DNA from: a virus
Length of the DNA: 22,631 nucleotides
Strand: one strand, 5' to 3'
IMG/VR virus record: IMGVR_UViG_3300008459_000438
Span: 1 to 22,631 of that record
Shown here: positions 14,407 to 22,038 of the stretch, piece after piece
Layout: every line of letters begins with the position of its first letter
Numbering within the stretch: the first letter of the stretch is position 1
Made by a program: the position numbers and the translations under genes
Notes under the pieces: model-generated
What the model saw: only the letters and a program-made list of their open reading frames with translations
What the model was told of the DNA's origin: nothing
The model's database searches: none

Positions 14407-14706
14407 ATGAGCAGTAGATACGATTACGTTAAAAAGGTTAAAAATATCGATGGTAAGACTGTTACTACTAGTTTTACTATACCAGTCATTGAACCTAAAG
14501 ATACAGATGTGTTTATTATAACATCATCAACAGATAGACTAGATACGCTATCAAACAAGTATTATGGATCACCAAAATATTGGTGGGTCATAGCAATGGT
14601 AAATAATGTAAACACAGGAACAATGGTACTACCAGCAAACATGCGTTTATTTATACCATCTGAACTTGGTGACGTAACAACAAAGGTTAAACAAGCAAAT
14701 ATGTAA
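14407..14706 (+). CDS. gp53: LysM-like baseplate protein (T4 gp53-like)
   Basis: This is a 99-aa protein. Residues ~41-88 match the LysM-like fold seen in baseplate wedge protein gp53 and related small tail proteins. The visible landmarks are DRLDTLSNKYYGSPKYWWVI (start helix and WW), an AMVNN helix end, then VLPANMRLFIPS as the final strand. The ATG is one base after the stop of the 873-aa baseplate gene. It lies between the tube-initiator-like gene and the hub gene, which supports a baseplate role connecting hub, wedge or tube. In phage tails this fold acts as a structural connector, so peptidoglycan binding should not be assumed. Confidence 0.72.
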   Translation: MSSRYDYVKKVKNIDGKTVTTSFTIPVIEPKDTDVFIITSSTDRLDTLSNKYYGSPKYWWVIAMVNNVNTGTMVLPANMRLFIPSELGDVTTKVKQANM

Positions 14707-14710
14707 TGTT

Positions 14711-16675
14711 ATGGCAACGTCTTTTGGTGGACATAATAGTTTTGGACAATCAGGTGAATTAGAAGCAAGAAGAAGTCCAAATGCTTTTAATGATTGGTTT
14801 GCAAGACGCACAGTTTGGGTAAGACTGCAATCCTACAGTAGTGGTTGTGGATCATACAAAGAGTTAACTGGCCTCAAAAACAACATACCATACGAAGAGG
14901 GATATAATGGTAGTAGACCACAACCAATTATAACAGGTGTCAAAGTTACTAGCGCTGGTAATCTTGGTACAATTAGAGAGGCTACTGTTAATATAATAGC
15001 TTTTACTAACGAGCAATTAAATGATCTAGAAGCTTGTTATTTAATTCCAAAGATGAGCGTTACAGTCTCATTTGGTTGGTCAGTAGGTGCTAGTGGAGCT
15101 GTACCAGCAGGTGGAATTAGTGGTGCTTCTGATAATGCAATACAGTGTTCATTAAAGGGCTTATGGCCAGTTGGCGATGGTGTACATGGTAGAGTTTCAA
15201 AATACGAAGTGTCGTTCAACAAAGATGGTATGTGGTGGGAGTTGTCGGTAAAGATTGTTGGCATTGGCAATGCTGCATTAACAGCACCAGCAGAAGATTT
15301 TACAAATACATGCAAGTGTGACACTGCATCATCACCTGCAGCACAGCAGAAGGAGGTGGATGAGGATACGAAAGCAGAGGCATCAGGTTTTAAGCAGGTA
15401 TTTATTCACTTATGTGAGTATGCGTCCAAAAATGATGACGCATCTTACAACAAGATATTAGGTTATGGCAGTCAGTTTGGTGCAGCTGGTAGCACATACG
15501 CAGCTATACTAAATAATAAAAATAGATGGAAGACTTCACTACTAGAAGACATAGCTGGTTACATACCAGACTTCCTTGGACAGGCTTACCGATGGATAAG
15601 AGAAAAAGTCTCTGGTGATGCAAATCCTTGGTCATCTATGGAAGCTTATATTACCGTTGATGGTATTGTTAAAGCATGGGAAATGCGTAGTACGTCACAA
15701 TGTGATAATGGACCAATATGGGGTAAGTTTGATAATACAAAGGGAGGCTTAATAAGTGGCCCACCTTCTGTATTACAAAGTGCCAATCCACACAAAGCTT
15801 TATTTCCACCAGAAGATGGTTATGAAAAGTTAACAGCTGGAAGTTGTTTTAGTGGAGGTAAAGTGCTTGTAGGTAAAATATTAGTTAATACAATTTTTGC
15901 AAACCAATGCTTAGAAGATTGTGGTAAACAGGCAACCTTTGAAGATTTTATGTCAAAGATTTTGCAAGGCATTAATGACGCAGCTGGCGGTTTATGGGAA
16001 TTGACAATAATAAACACAGGAGACTGCTCATCAGCAACACCAATTTATTCCATTATAGATTTGCAGGCAGTACAAAGTGTGGCTCCAACTAATATTCCAT
16101 TGAATCCAAAAATAGCGGTTGTTAGAGAGGTTGGCTTGTCATTAAAAATGACAGATGCTATGCAAACTCAAGCATTATACGGAGCTGTTAGACAAGGTAA
16201 AAAAGATCAACCGTGTGATGAAAAACGATTTACCAACGTGTTGCAAGCAACACCAAATAGCTTAGATCCAAATGGATGTAAGGTACCAGCGGCACCTAGT
16301 TGTGGTGAAAATGCTGATCTTGGATGTGAGCCAGCTAGTAGTGGGGAGAGCTCTAACTTTCCAGCAGCAAGGACAGCAATGCAAAAGGATACTGGTAATC
16401 CCGATTTAATGGAAGCGTGTTATACTGCATTAGCTAATTCGCATAATGTAACTGGAGCGTCATTGCCTACACAATGTAAGAACGTAATATTGCCATATGA
16501 GTTTAGCTTTACAATTGATGGTATTGGAGGCTTTGAGTTTGGTCAAATGGTTACCAGCAACATACTACCAGCAAACGCTTCTGCCGTATATGTATACCAA
16601 GTTACTGCTGTAGAGCATAATGTAACACATGGTGATTGGACAACAACTGTAAAAACTGTACCAAGATATAAATAA
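14711..16675 (+). CDS. Baseplate hub protein (T4 gp27-like), cysteine-rich
   Basis: This is a 654-aa protein. The N-terminal ~190 residues carry a hub/VgrG-like pattern: PQPIITGVKVTSAGNLGT, REATVNIIAFTNEQLNDLE, YLIPKMSVTVSFGWS and a strand KYEVSFNKDGMWWELSVKIVG. The C-terminus (about 595-654) is typical for hub or late-control proteins: YEFSFTIDGIGGFEFGQM, NILPANASAVYVYQVTAVEH and W-TTTVKTVPRY. These parts would form the trimeric ring linking tail tube to the spike. No lysozyme domain is visible, so the lytic activity found in T4 gp5 must lie elsewhere. There are about 17 cysteines, many clustered (CKC at 201-203, and GCKV-SCGE-GCEP near residues 521-542), unusual for a phage virion protein. 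Gene spacing is 4 nt upstream and 5 nt downstream. Confidence 0.78.
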   Translation: MATSFGGHNSFGQSGELEARRSPNAFNDWFARRTVWVRLQSYSSGCGSYKELTGLKNNIPYEEGYNGSRPQPIITGVKVTSAGNLGTIREATVNIIAFTNEQLNDLEACYLIPKMSVTVSFGWSVGASGAVPAGGISGASDNAIQCSLKGLWPVGDGVHGRVSKYEVSFNKDGMWWELSVKIVGIGNAALTAPAEDFTNTCKCDTASSPAAQQKEVDEDTKAEASGFKQVFIHLCEYASKNDDASYNKILGYGSQFGAAGSTYAAILNNKNRWKTSLLEDIAGYIPDFLGQAYRWIREKVSGDANPWSSMEAYITVDGIVKAWEMRSTSQCDNGPIWGKFDNTKGGLISGPPSVLQSANPHKALFPPEDGYEKLTAGSCFSGGKVLVGKILVNTIFANQCLEDCGKQATFEDFMSKILQGINDAAGGLWELTIINTGDCSSATPIYSIIDLQAVQSVAPTNIPLNPKIAVVREVGLSLKMTDAMQTQALYGAVRQGKKDQPCDEKRFTNVLQATPNSLDPNGCKVPAAPSCGENADLGCEPASSGESSNFPAARTAMQKDTGNPDLMEACYTALANSHNVTGASLPTQCKNVILPYEFSFTIDGIGGFEFGQMVTSNILPANASAVYVYQVTAVEHNVTHGDWTTTVKTVPRYK

Positions 16676-16680
16676 TTATA

Positions 16681-17289
16681 ATGGCAACGCAGCTTGATAA
16701 ATTAACGATTGCTAAGATAAGCAAGAAAACAAAATACCTTTATACAAAAGGTGGTGAGTTTAGTTTAGATGGTGTAGAGTATGTTGGAGAGTATCACATT
16801 ATAGGATTTGATGTAAGAACTGGTCCTGTACCAAGTCAATCATCAAAGCTGTTAAGGCAGTACTACACTGATCCTCTTTTATATGAATATGATAAAGCAA
16901 GAGCTTTTAAATCAAGAGATGTAGTTGAGCCAAATCAAAGCGTTGTTAGACCAAGAGAGTCTGACTACACTACTGGGTTTATGGTAAGATATTTTGTTGA
17001 AAGAGCTGGATCTTTTGAAGGTTACCCAATAGAAATAGACAAGTTACAATATGCATCATATGGTAAAGAGGGAGGTATAAGTGGTGATGTTTACAACTCA
17101 GTTGCTATAAATTGGAAGTTAACTGGTCCAAGAAATAATGTCTTTACACAAGATGGCACATTGTATGAAATGGGTATATTCGAGCATAATCAGCAAGTTG
17201 TTTACAGCGCAACAAGAATTATACCATCCTTACCAGGTGCAATTAAAAACTATTTAGAGTTTGCAAAAATAACACGAGTCTATCGATAG
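16681..17289 (+). CDS. Probable baseplate/virion structural protein of marine phage type
   Basis: This is a 202-aa protein. The N-terminus has TKYLYTKGGEFSLDGVEYVG-EYHIIGF followed by TGPVPSQSSKLLRQYYTDP. Proteins with a GGEFxLxGxEYVGxYH pattern are common next to baseplate genes in marine myoviruses, and I recognise the pattern from memory rather than a database match. The middle contains DYTTGFMVRYFVERAGS and NWKLTGPRNN; the end is basic (EFAKITRVYR). It is the last gene of the tail/baseplate unit and closes with a 10-bp palindrome at its stop. A minor baseplate or fibre-attachment part is the likeliest role. Confidence 0.6.
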   Translation: MATQLDKLTIAKISKKTKYLYTKGGEFSLDGVEYVGEYHIIGFDVRTGPVPSQSSKLLRQYYTDPLLYEYDKARAFKSRDVVEPNQSVVRPRESDYTTGFMVRYFVERAGSFEGYPIEIDKLQYASYGKEGGISGDVYNSVAINWKLTGPRNNVFTQDGTLYEMGIFEHNQQVVYSATRIIPSLPGAIKNYLEFAKITRVYR

Positions 17290-17302
17290 TTGTAAAAAAA
17301 GT

Positions 17303-17310
17303 AGTATATT
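17303..17310 (+). promoter_or_regulatory. AGTATATT element 6 nt before polymerase-like gene
   Basis: AGTATATT stands exactly 6 nt before the ATG at 17317, and the same octamer stands exactly 6 nt before the helicase ATG at 22039. TTG triplets precede both. This could be a translation-leader signal or promoter shared by replication genes. The evidence is two occurrences only. Confidence 0.22.
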
Positions 17311-17316
17311 TTATTA

Positions 17317-18636
17317 ATGATATTTGTCGATAGTTATAGTGTACTGCAGCAGTATAAGGATACTGTTAAGGATAAATGTGTTATAGTTGTACCATTGCTA
17401 CTTGACAATAGAACACATTTTGTAAAAAACGACATAATAGCTTTATATGCTGTTTGTGAAAAGACGGAGTTTGTATTTGCTTTTAAGCATCCAGAGTCTA
17501 CGTTTAAAGATTATACATTAGTAGATGTTTTGAGTGGAGGTACGGTTTATGTCTACGATAGTCATATACTTAGATACTTGAAAAGTACAGTTACTGTAAA
17601 TGATCTTGAAACAGCTCATTATCTAAGTACAACTACAGAGCACGAAAGCGACGAAATATCAACTCAATATCATTATAGAAGATTATACAATTCGTTTGGT
17701 AGACAAGGATATATACAACCCCTTAGTCGATTTATTGAATATGCACGTAATATTGTATTAAACGCCAACATACAAGAAAGCGCTGGTGGATTTTTTTACA
17801 ATACTTCTTTATTTAATGTTTTTCACAAAATAGAATCTAGTGGATTGTGTGTCAACAAAGATTACTTTGTAGCGCAATATGGTAATGTGCCCAACTTAGT
17901 TGATAATAAAGTATACACAAAGTACAATTACTTCACATCAACGGGAAGACCAAGTAACAGATTTGGCGGCATTAACTTTGCAGCTTTGAATAAGAATGAT
18001 GATACGCGTAAATGCTTTATATCTAGATTTGATAAAGGCAAACTTGTTGAAATAGACTTCAAAGCATATCATCCTCATATAATTGCGTGGTTGTGTGACT
18101 ATGATTTCGGTAATGAAGACGTTTATGAGCACTTAGCGAAGCATTACAATGGCACAGATACACCAACTGATCAGCAAATTAGAGAAGCCAAAGAAGCAAC
18201 GTTTAATCAATTGTATGGTGGTATAAATAAAAAATACTTACATATAGAGTTTTTTAAAAGAGCAAAAGAGTTTGCAATAAAATTATTTGATGATTACAAA
18301 AACGACAATTACGTTGTTTCTATAATATCAGGCAGAAAACTGTATGCGGAAGATATGAATGTAGCCAAGCTGTTCAACTATTATATACAGATGCTTGAGA
18401 CTGAGCTTAATGTTGTGTTTTTACACAACTTGTTTAAAGAACTAGATTTTGATCAATGCTTGCCTATCTTATATACCTACGATGCTATATTATTTGACTC
18501 TAAACAGGATTATATAGATGAGCTATTACAAAAAATAAATTTAAGTTTAACTGCTAAATTTCCTATTACAGTGAAAGTTGGAGATAATTATAAGGAGATG
18601 ATTAACTATGAAGACACAGCTGCTTTGCACATTTAG
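17317..18636 (+). CDS. Compact, divergent family-A DNA polymerase-like protein
   Basis: This is a 439-aa protein. Family-A landmarks are in the right order. They are the helix IESSGLCVNKDYF (173-185), STGRPS with R211 and GINFAAL, and motif A EIDFKAYHPHIIA with catalytic D247. Motif B follows (REAKEATFNQLYGG, K292, F296, Y300), then NYYIQ (N354/Q358) and motif C YTYDAILFD with D389. Both catalytic aspartates and the O-helix Lys/Phe/Tyr are kept. The Klenow steric-gate Glu is His252, and motif C reads YDA instead of HDE. Only ~22 residues separate the IESSG helix from TGR, where Klenow has ~120, so the thumb is missing. The N-terminal ~170 residues look like a worn exonuclease domain (VYDSHILRYL, NDLETAHYL). 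It is probably a phage polymerase or specialised nucleotide-adding enzyme; activity is unproven. Confidence 0.75.
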   Translation: MIFVDSYSVLQQYKDTVKDKCVIVVPLLLDNRTHFVKNDIIALYAVCEKTEFVFAFKHPESTFKDYTLVDVLSGGTVYVYDSHILRYLKSTVTVNDLETAHYLSTTTEHESDEISTQYHYRRLYNSFGRQGYIQPLSRFIEYARNIVLNANIQESAGGFFYNTSLFNVFHKIESSGLCVNKDYFVAQYGNVPNLVDNKVYTKYNYFTSTGRPSNRFGGINFAALNKNDDTRKCFISRFDKGKLVEIDFKAYHPHIIAWLCDYDFGNEDVYEHLAKHYNGTDTPTDQQIREAKEATFNQLYGGINKKYLHIEFFKRAKEFAIKLFDDYKNDNYVVSIISGRKLYAEDMNVAKLFNYYIQMLETELNVVFLHNLFKELDFDQCLPILYTYDAILFDSKQDYIDELLQKINLSLTAKFPITVKVGDNYKEMINYEDTAALHI

Positions 18637-18988
18637 TAATATAGACAGCATTTTTAATACCGTAAAGGTTATAAAAAATACTTACGAAAACAATATCAAT
18701 GGTATTGTTGTTTATTCTTATGCAGATACACCGTCTAATGTTGTGTGTATATACAACGTAGTGGACACATCAAAAAGATTAAAAGACACAATCAGCATAA
18801 ACAAGAAAAAAGAAACAAATACATATTACAGCATCAATGCACTTAACGCATTGATAATGGCACTTAATAACGGAACACTGGATAAGTCATATAAAATTAA
18901 TTGGAGCGACTATAACGACTCATTACTTTTATCCAATGGTCCAAACGGCTATCGACACATACGCATACAAAGCGTAAGTACTTTTTAA
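18608..18988 (+). CDS. Conserved-looking small protein of unknown function
   Basis: This 126-aa protein overlaps the end of the polymerase-like gene by 29 nt. It is one of the few genes with a plausible Shine-Dalgarno sequence (AAGGAG, about 10 nt upstream), though that also codes for the polymerase C-terminus. The N-terminus is LLCTFSNIDSIFNTV, then INGIVVYSYAD and VVCIYNVVD strands. The most distinctive segment is TISINKKKETNTYYSINALN, followed by KINWSDYNDSLLL. The kkETNTYYSINALN motif seems familiar from other marine T4-like phages, without known function. The fold looks like a small alpha/beta domain. Its place between polymerase and SSB suggests a replication accessory role. Confidence 0.7.
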   Translation: MKTQLLCTFSNIDSIFNTVKVIKNTYENNINGIVVYSYADTPSNVVCIYNVVDTSKRLKDTISINKKKETNTYYSINALNALIMALNNGTLDKSYKINWSDYNDSLLLSNGPNGYRHIRIQSVSTF

Positions 18989-19005
18989 GAAAGCTGTTGC
19001 TTTTT
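18988..19005 (+). terminator. Weak hairpin with short T tract after the 126-aa gene
   Basis: AGAAAGC (18988-18994) pairs with GCTTTTT (18999-19005), including one G-T pair, around a TGTT loop. The T residues are part of the stem rather than after it, and a second stem TAAGTA/TACTTA lies outside. It could be a weak terminator or processing site before the SSB gene. Confidence 0.35.
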
Positions 19006-19054
19006 ACTTATTTTGTTATTATATTATATTATTAATCTATAAAACCATTAAATT

Positions 19055-19819
19055 ATGAGCATTAACATCGATCAGATCAAGCAGAAGCTAAAACAGATCC
19101 AATCCACAGCTAGTACAGGAGGTTCAAACAGTGAAATCATTTGGAAGCCACCCGTTGGCAAGAGTCAAGTTCGTATCGTACCATACGCACATGATAAGTC
19201 TAATCCTTTTATCGAACTTTATTTCCATTTTGAAATTGGTAAGAAGACAATGCTATCACCGCATAGCTTTGGTCGTCCTGACCCAATCATGGAATTTGCT
19301 GAGAAGCTTAAAAAGTCAGGTAACAAAGATGACTGGCGTTTAGGTAAAAAGATTGAACCAAAGTTTCGTGTTTACGTTCCAGTAATTGTGCGTGGTCAAG
19401 AGTCAGAAGGTGTAAAGTTTTGGAGCTTCGGTAAGCAGATTTACCAAGAGCTATTAGGCTACATCGCAGATCCTGATTACGGTGATATTACCGATCTTAT
19501 GAATGGTCGCGATATTACCATCGACCACATTGCCGCTGAAAAAGAAGGTGCGTTTCCATCCTACACTGTAAGGATTAAACCAAACGCTACGCCTGCAACA
19601 CAAGATAAGGCAATTGCAGAACTTATTGTAAATGGACAAAAGAATATAACAGATATCGTTAAAGAACCAAGCTACGAAGACATGACCGCTGCTCTCGAAG
19701 CATGGCTGAACCCAGGTTCTGAATCTGCTGCGCCAAAGAATGCTCCAATTAAAGGTGCTACTACGGCAAAGAAGGTTGACGATATTTCTGATGCATTTAG
19801 TGAACTCTTCAATAGCTAA
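19055..19819 (+). CDS. gp32: Single-stranded DNA-binding protein (T4 gp32-like)
   Basis: The 254-aa product coats single-stranded DNA during replication and recombination. Features: a basic helical N-terminus (DQIKQKLKQIQ) for cooperative binding, then IIWKPPVGKSQVRIVPY, the usual opening strand pair of the gp32 core. IELYFHFEIGKKTMLSP, KFRVYVPVIVRG and VKFWSFGKQIYQELLGYI follow. The tail is Pro/Ala/Lys-rich and ends acidic, DDISDAFSELF, as in gp32 where the tail recruits replication partners. T4 gp32 has a zinc site made of His and three Cys; this protein has no cysteine at all, so the zinc-binding loop is lost. A 66-nt A/T-rich gap with a weak hairpin precedes it, the longest spacer in the replication module. 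Codon use (CGT, AAC) suggests high expression. RecA follows after 5 nt. Confidence 0.88.
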   Translation: MSINIDQIKQKLKQIQSTASTGGSNSEIIWKPPVGKSQVRIVPYAHDKSNPFIELYFHFEIGKKTMLSPHSFGRPDPIMEFAEKLKKSGNKDDWRLGKKIEPKFRVYVPVIVRGQESEGVKFWSFGKQIYQELLGYIADPDYGDITDLMNGRDITIDHIAAEKEGAFPSYTVRIKPNATPATQDKAIAELIVNGQKNITDIVKEPSYEDMTAALEAWLNPGSESAAPKNAPIKGATTAKKVDDISDAFSELFNS

Positions 19820-19824
19820 GATTT

Positions 19825-20985
19825 ATGGCTAAGGTTTCAAAAATAAAAGAACGCACTAGTGAGGGTGATCCTCTCAGTGGAAGAGATGAGCTAGCATCAG
19901 TGTTAGCCGACAGCTTGAACAAGAAGTTCAAGGATATGAAGGCTGCATACTTTCTAGGCGAGGATGATGCTCCAACCGATCTAACAGAGTGGGTCTCAAC
20001 AGGGTCCACTCTGTTGGACTTGGCAATCTCCAATAGACCAAATGGTGGATTACCAGTTGGTAGGATTTGTGAGTTCACAGGATTGGAAGCATCAGGTAAG
20101 AGCTTAATTATGGCACACGTACTTGCCAATACTCAAAAGAAGGGTGGACTTGCAGTTTATATTGATACTGAGAATGCTTTGTCAGAAGAGTTTCTGAGAG
20201 CCGTAGGTGTTAATGTAACTGACATGCTCTATTTACCAATTGACACTGTAGAAGATATTTTCGAAGCTATCGAGAATATTATTGAGACTGTACGTAAGTC
20301 GTCTAAGGATAGACTTGTAACAATCGTAGTGGACTCAGTAGCAGCAGCAACAACTAAGATTGAGCAAGAAGCTGATTTTGACAAAGATGGCTGGGCAACT
20401 GCCAAGGCTATTATTATGTCAAAAGCTCTGCGTAAGATTACTGGTATGATTGGTAAGCAGAGAATTTTATTGTGTTTTACAAATCAGTTAAGAGAAAAGC
20501 TTGGTGTAATGTTTGGAGACAAATACACTACATCGGGTGGTAAGGCACTACCTTTTCACGCAAGCTGTCGTGTAAGGTTGAAAGGATTAGACAAGCTTAA
20601 AAGCAAGCAAGGTTCTGTCGAGCAGATTATCGGTGTGAGAACAGAAGCACAGGTTGTTAAGAATCGTATGGGTCCTCCTTTCAAAAAAGCTAACTTTGAT
20701 ATCTATTTCGAATCTGGGATTGACGATGTCAATAGTTGGCTACAGCTACTCAAAGACTATGAGGTTATCAAACAGTCCGGATCCTGGTATGAATTTACTA
20801 ATGAAGAAACCGGTGAACATTATAAGTTCCAAGGTAAGGATTGGAGATCAATGATTAATAGTGATCAGAACCTCAAAGAACACTGCTATAAAAAGATTTG
20901 TGAGGTCGTTATTATGCGATACAAAGCAGACGAATCAATTGACCCAGATCAACTAATTTTAGACAACGAAGTAGACGAAGAATGA
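19825..20985 (+). CDS. recA: RecA/UvsX recombinase
   Basis: The 386-aa product catalyses ATP-dependent strand exchange and works with the SSB encoded just upstream. Walker A is GLEASGKS (86-93). The catalytic glutamate sits in DTENALS (E116). Walker B is VTIVVDSVAAA (D170). The L2/Gln sensor region is FTNQLREKLGVMFGDKYTTSGGKALPF, broken here by reading as FTNQLREKLGVMF and TTSGGKAL. This region is closer in wording to bacterial RecA (NQIR.KIGVMFG..ETT.GG.AL) than to T4 UvsX. The C-terminal ~100 residues are unlike bacterial RecA and end acidic (DNEVDEE). The next gene's ATG overlaps its TGA by 4 nt (ATGA), which indicates coupled translation. Confidence 0.93.
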   Translation: MAKVSKIKERTSEGDPLSGRDELASVLADSLNKKFKDMKAAYFLGEDDAPTDLTEWVSTGSTLLDLAISNRPNGGLPVGRICEFTGLEASGKSLIMAHVLANTQKKGGLAVYIDTENALSEEFLRAVGVNVTDMLYLPIDTVEDIFEAIENIIETVRKSSKDRLVTIVVDSVAAATTKIEQEADFDKDGWATAKAIIMSKALRKITGMIGKQRILLCFTNQLREKLGVMFGDKYTTSGGKALPFHASCRVRLKGLDKLKSKQGSVEQIIGVRTEAQVVKNRMGPPFKKANFDIYFESGIDDVNSWLQLLKDYEVIKQSGSWYEFTNEETGEHYKFQGKDWRSMINSDQNLKEHCYKKICEVVIMRYKADESIDPDQLILDNEVDEE

Positions 20986-22016
20986 ACTCAAGATATTTGA
21001 ATATATTAAAAGAGATCAAGAACAGAGCAAATGAAGTTGAGAACACAAGTAAAGATAGCAGAGTACTAATAGTAGATGGCTTAAACACTTTCATACGTTC
21101 ATATGCCGCAAGTCCGGTAACAAACGATGACGGTGAGCACGTAGGAGGAATCTCAGGGTTCCTCCTATCTGTTGGCCACGCTATCAAAGCTATTAACCCA
21201 ACTAGACTCATTATTGTTTTTGATGGTAAGAACGGATCTTCTAGAAGAAGACAAATCTACCCTGAATATAAAGCACATAGAAACTTTAAGGTAAGACTTA
21301 ACAGAGCAGAGACGGTAGATAAGCAAGATAATCAAATGGAGCAGTTATTAAGACTGCGTGATTATCTAGGTGTGTTACCTCTAACGATTACAGTATGTGA
21401 TAACACTGAGGCAGATGATGTAGTTGCTTATATGGTTAATGACCATTTTCAAGAGTCACAATGCTTTATCATGTCATCTGACAAAGACTTCTTGCAACTG
21501 ATAACTGATCGTGTGCACGTTTGGAGCCCAACTAAGAAGAAGCTCTACTATGATGAGGATGTGTTTGAGGAGTATGGTGTGCATGCAAACAACTTCGCAC
21601 TTTACAAAGCTATAATAGGTGACCCATCAGATAACATTCCAGGTGTGGATGGTATTGGTGCAAAGACTCTGATTAAACGCTTTCCAATAATACAACAAAC
21701 AGATAAGGTTGACGTTACAACTTTTATGGAGTATGTTAATAACCTTAACGATAAAACAAAAACATTACAGACAATGAAAGCATCACAAGAACTAATAGAG
21801 CGCAACATGCAATTAGTTCAGTTGAGTGAATCAAATATGTCTGTTACAAATAAATTAAAAGTACAGAATTTAATTGATCAGCCTATACAACGATTAGCTA
21901 AACCAACATTCCACAAAATGCTGATAGAAGATAAAATGACTACAGCAATAAAGAATGTAGACTACTGGTTAAAAGAAGTAGCACAAAAATTAGATATGTA
22001 TGCTTTGCAAGGTTGA
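20982..22016 (+). CDS. 5'-3' exonuclease / flap endonuclease (T4 RNase H-type)
   Basis: The 344-aa product would remove RNA primers and 5' flaps from lagging strands. The acidic metal-binding residues of the FEN/PIN family are all visible: D32 in VLIVDGLN, D81 in IIVFDG, E143/D145/D146 in TEADDVVAY, D167/D169 in SSDKDF, and D214/D217 in IIGDPSDNIPG. The helix-hairpin-helix GVDGIGAKTLIKRF follows. Between D81 and E143 lies the basic helical-arch segment (SSRRRQIYPEYKAHRNF). The C-terminal ~100 residues are specific to this group. No polymerase domain is fused; the polymerase-like gene is separate and upstream. It overlaps RecA by 4 nt. Confidence 0.92.
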   Translation: MNSRYLNILKEIKNRANEVENTSKDSRVLIVDGLNTFIRSYAASPVTNDDGEHVGGISGFLLSVGHAIKAINPTRLIIVFDGKNGSSRRRQIYPEYKAHRNFKVRLNRAETVDKQDNQMEQLLRLRDYLGVLPLTITVCDNTEADDVVAYMVNDHFQESQCFIMSSDKDFLQLITDRVHVWSPTKKKLYYDEDVFEEYGVHANNFALYKAIIGDPSDNIPGVDGIGAKTLIKRFPIIQQTDKVDVTTFMEYVNNLNDKTKTLQTMKASQELIERNMQLVQLSESNMSVTNKLKVQNLIDQPIQRLAKPTFHKMLIEDKMTTAIKNVDYWLKEVAQKLDMYALQG

Positions 22017-22024
22017 TATTTTTT

Positions 22025-22037
22025 AGTATATTAAATA
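22025..22037 (+). promoter_or_regulatory. AGTATATTAAATA element before helicase gene
   Basis: This combines the recurrent 11-mer TATATTAAATA (22027-22037) with the AGTATATT octamer (22025-22032) that also precedes the polymerase-like gene at the same 6-nt distance from ATG. It is directly after the nuclease gene in a 22-nt gap. Confidence 0.25.
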
Positions 22038-22038
22038 C

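Noticed and set aside
16667-16674. Exact T4 late promoter-like TATAAATA before the 202-aa gene
   Set aside because: It is formed by the hub's final codons (R-Y-K-stop) and lies only 6 nt before the next ATG, leaving no room for a transcript start.
19131-19343. Plus-strand 70-codon frame inside the SSB gene
   Set aside because: It is fully contained in another frame of a strongly supported gene, with no start signal or recognisable product.
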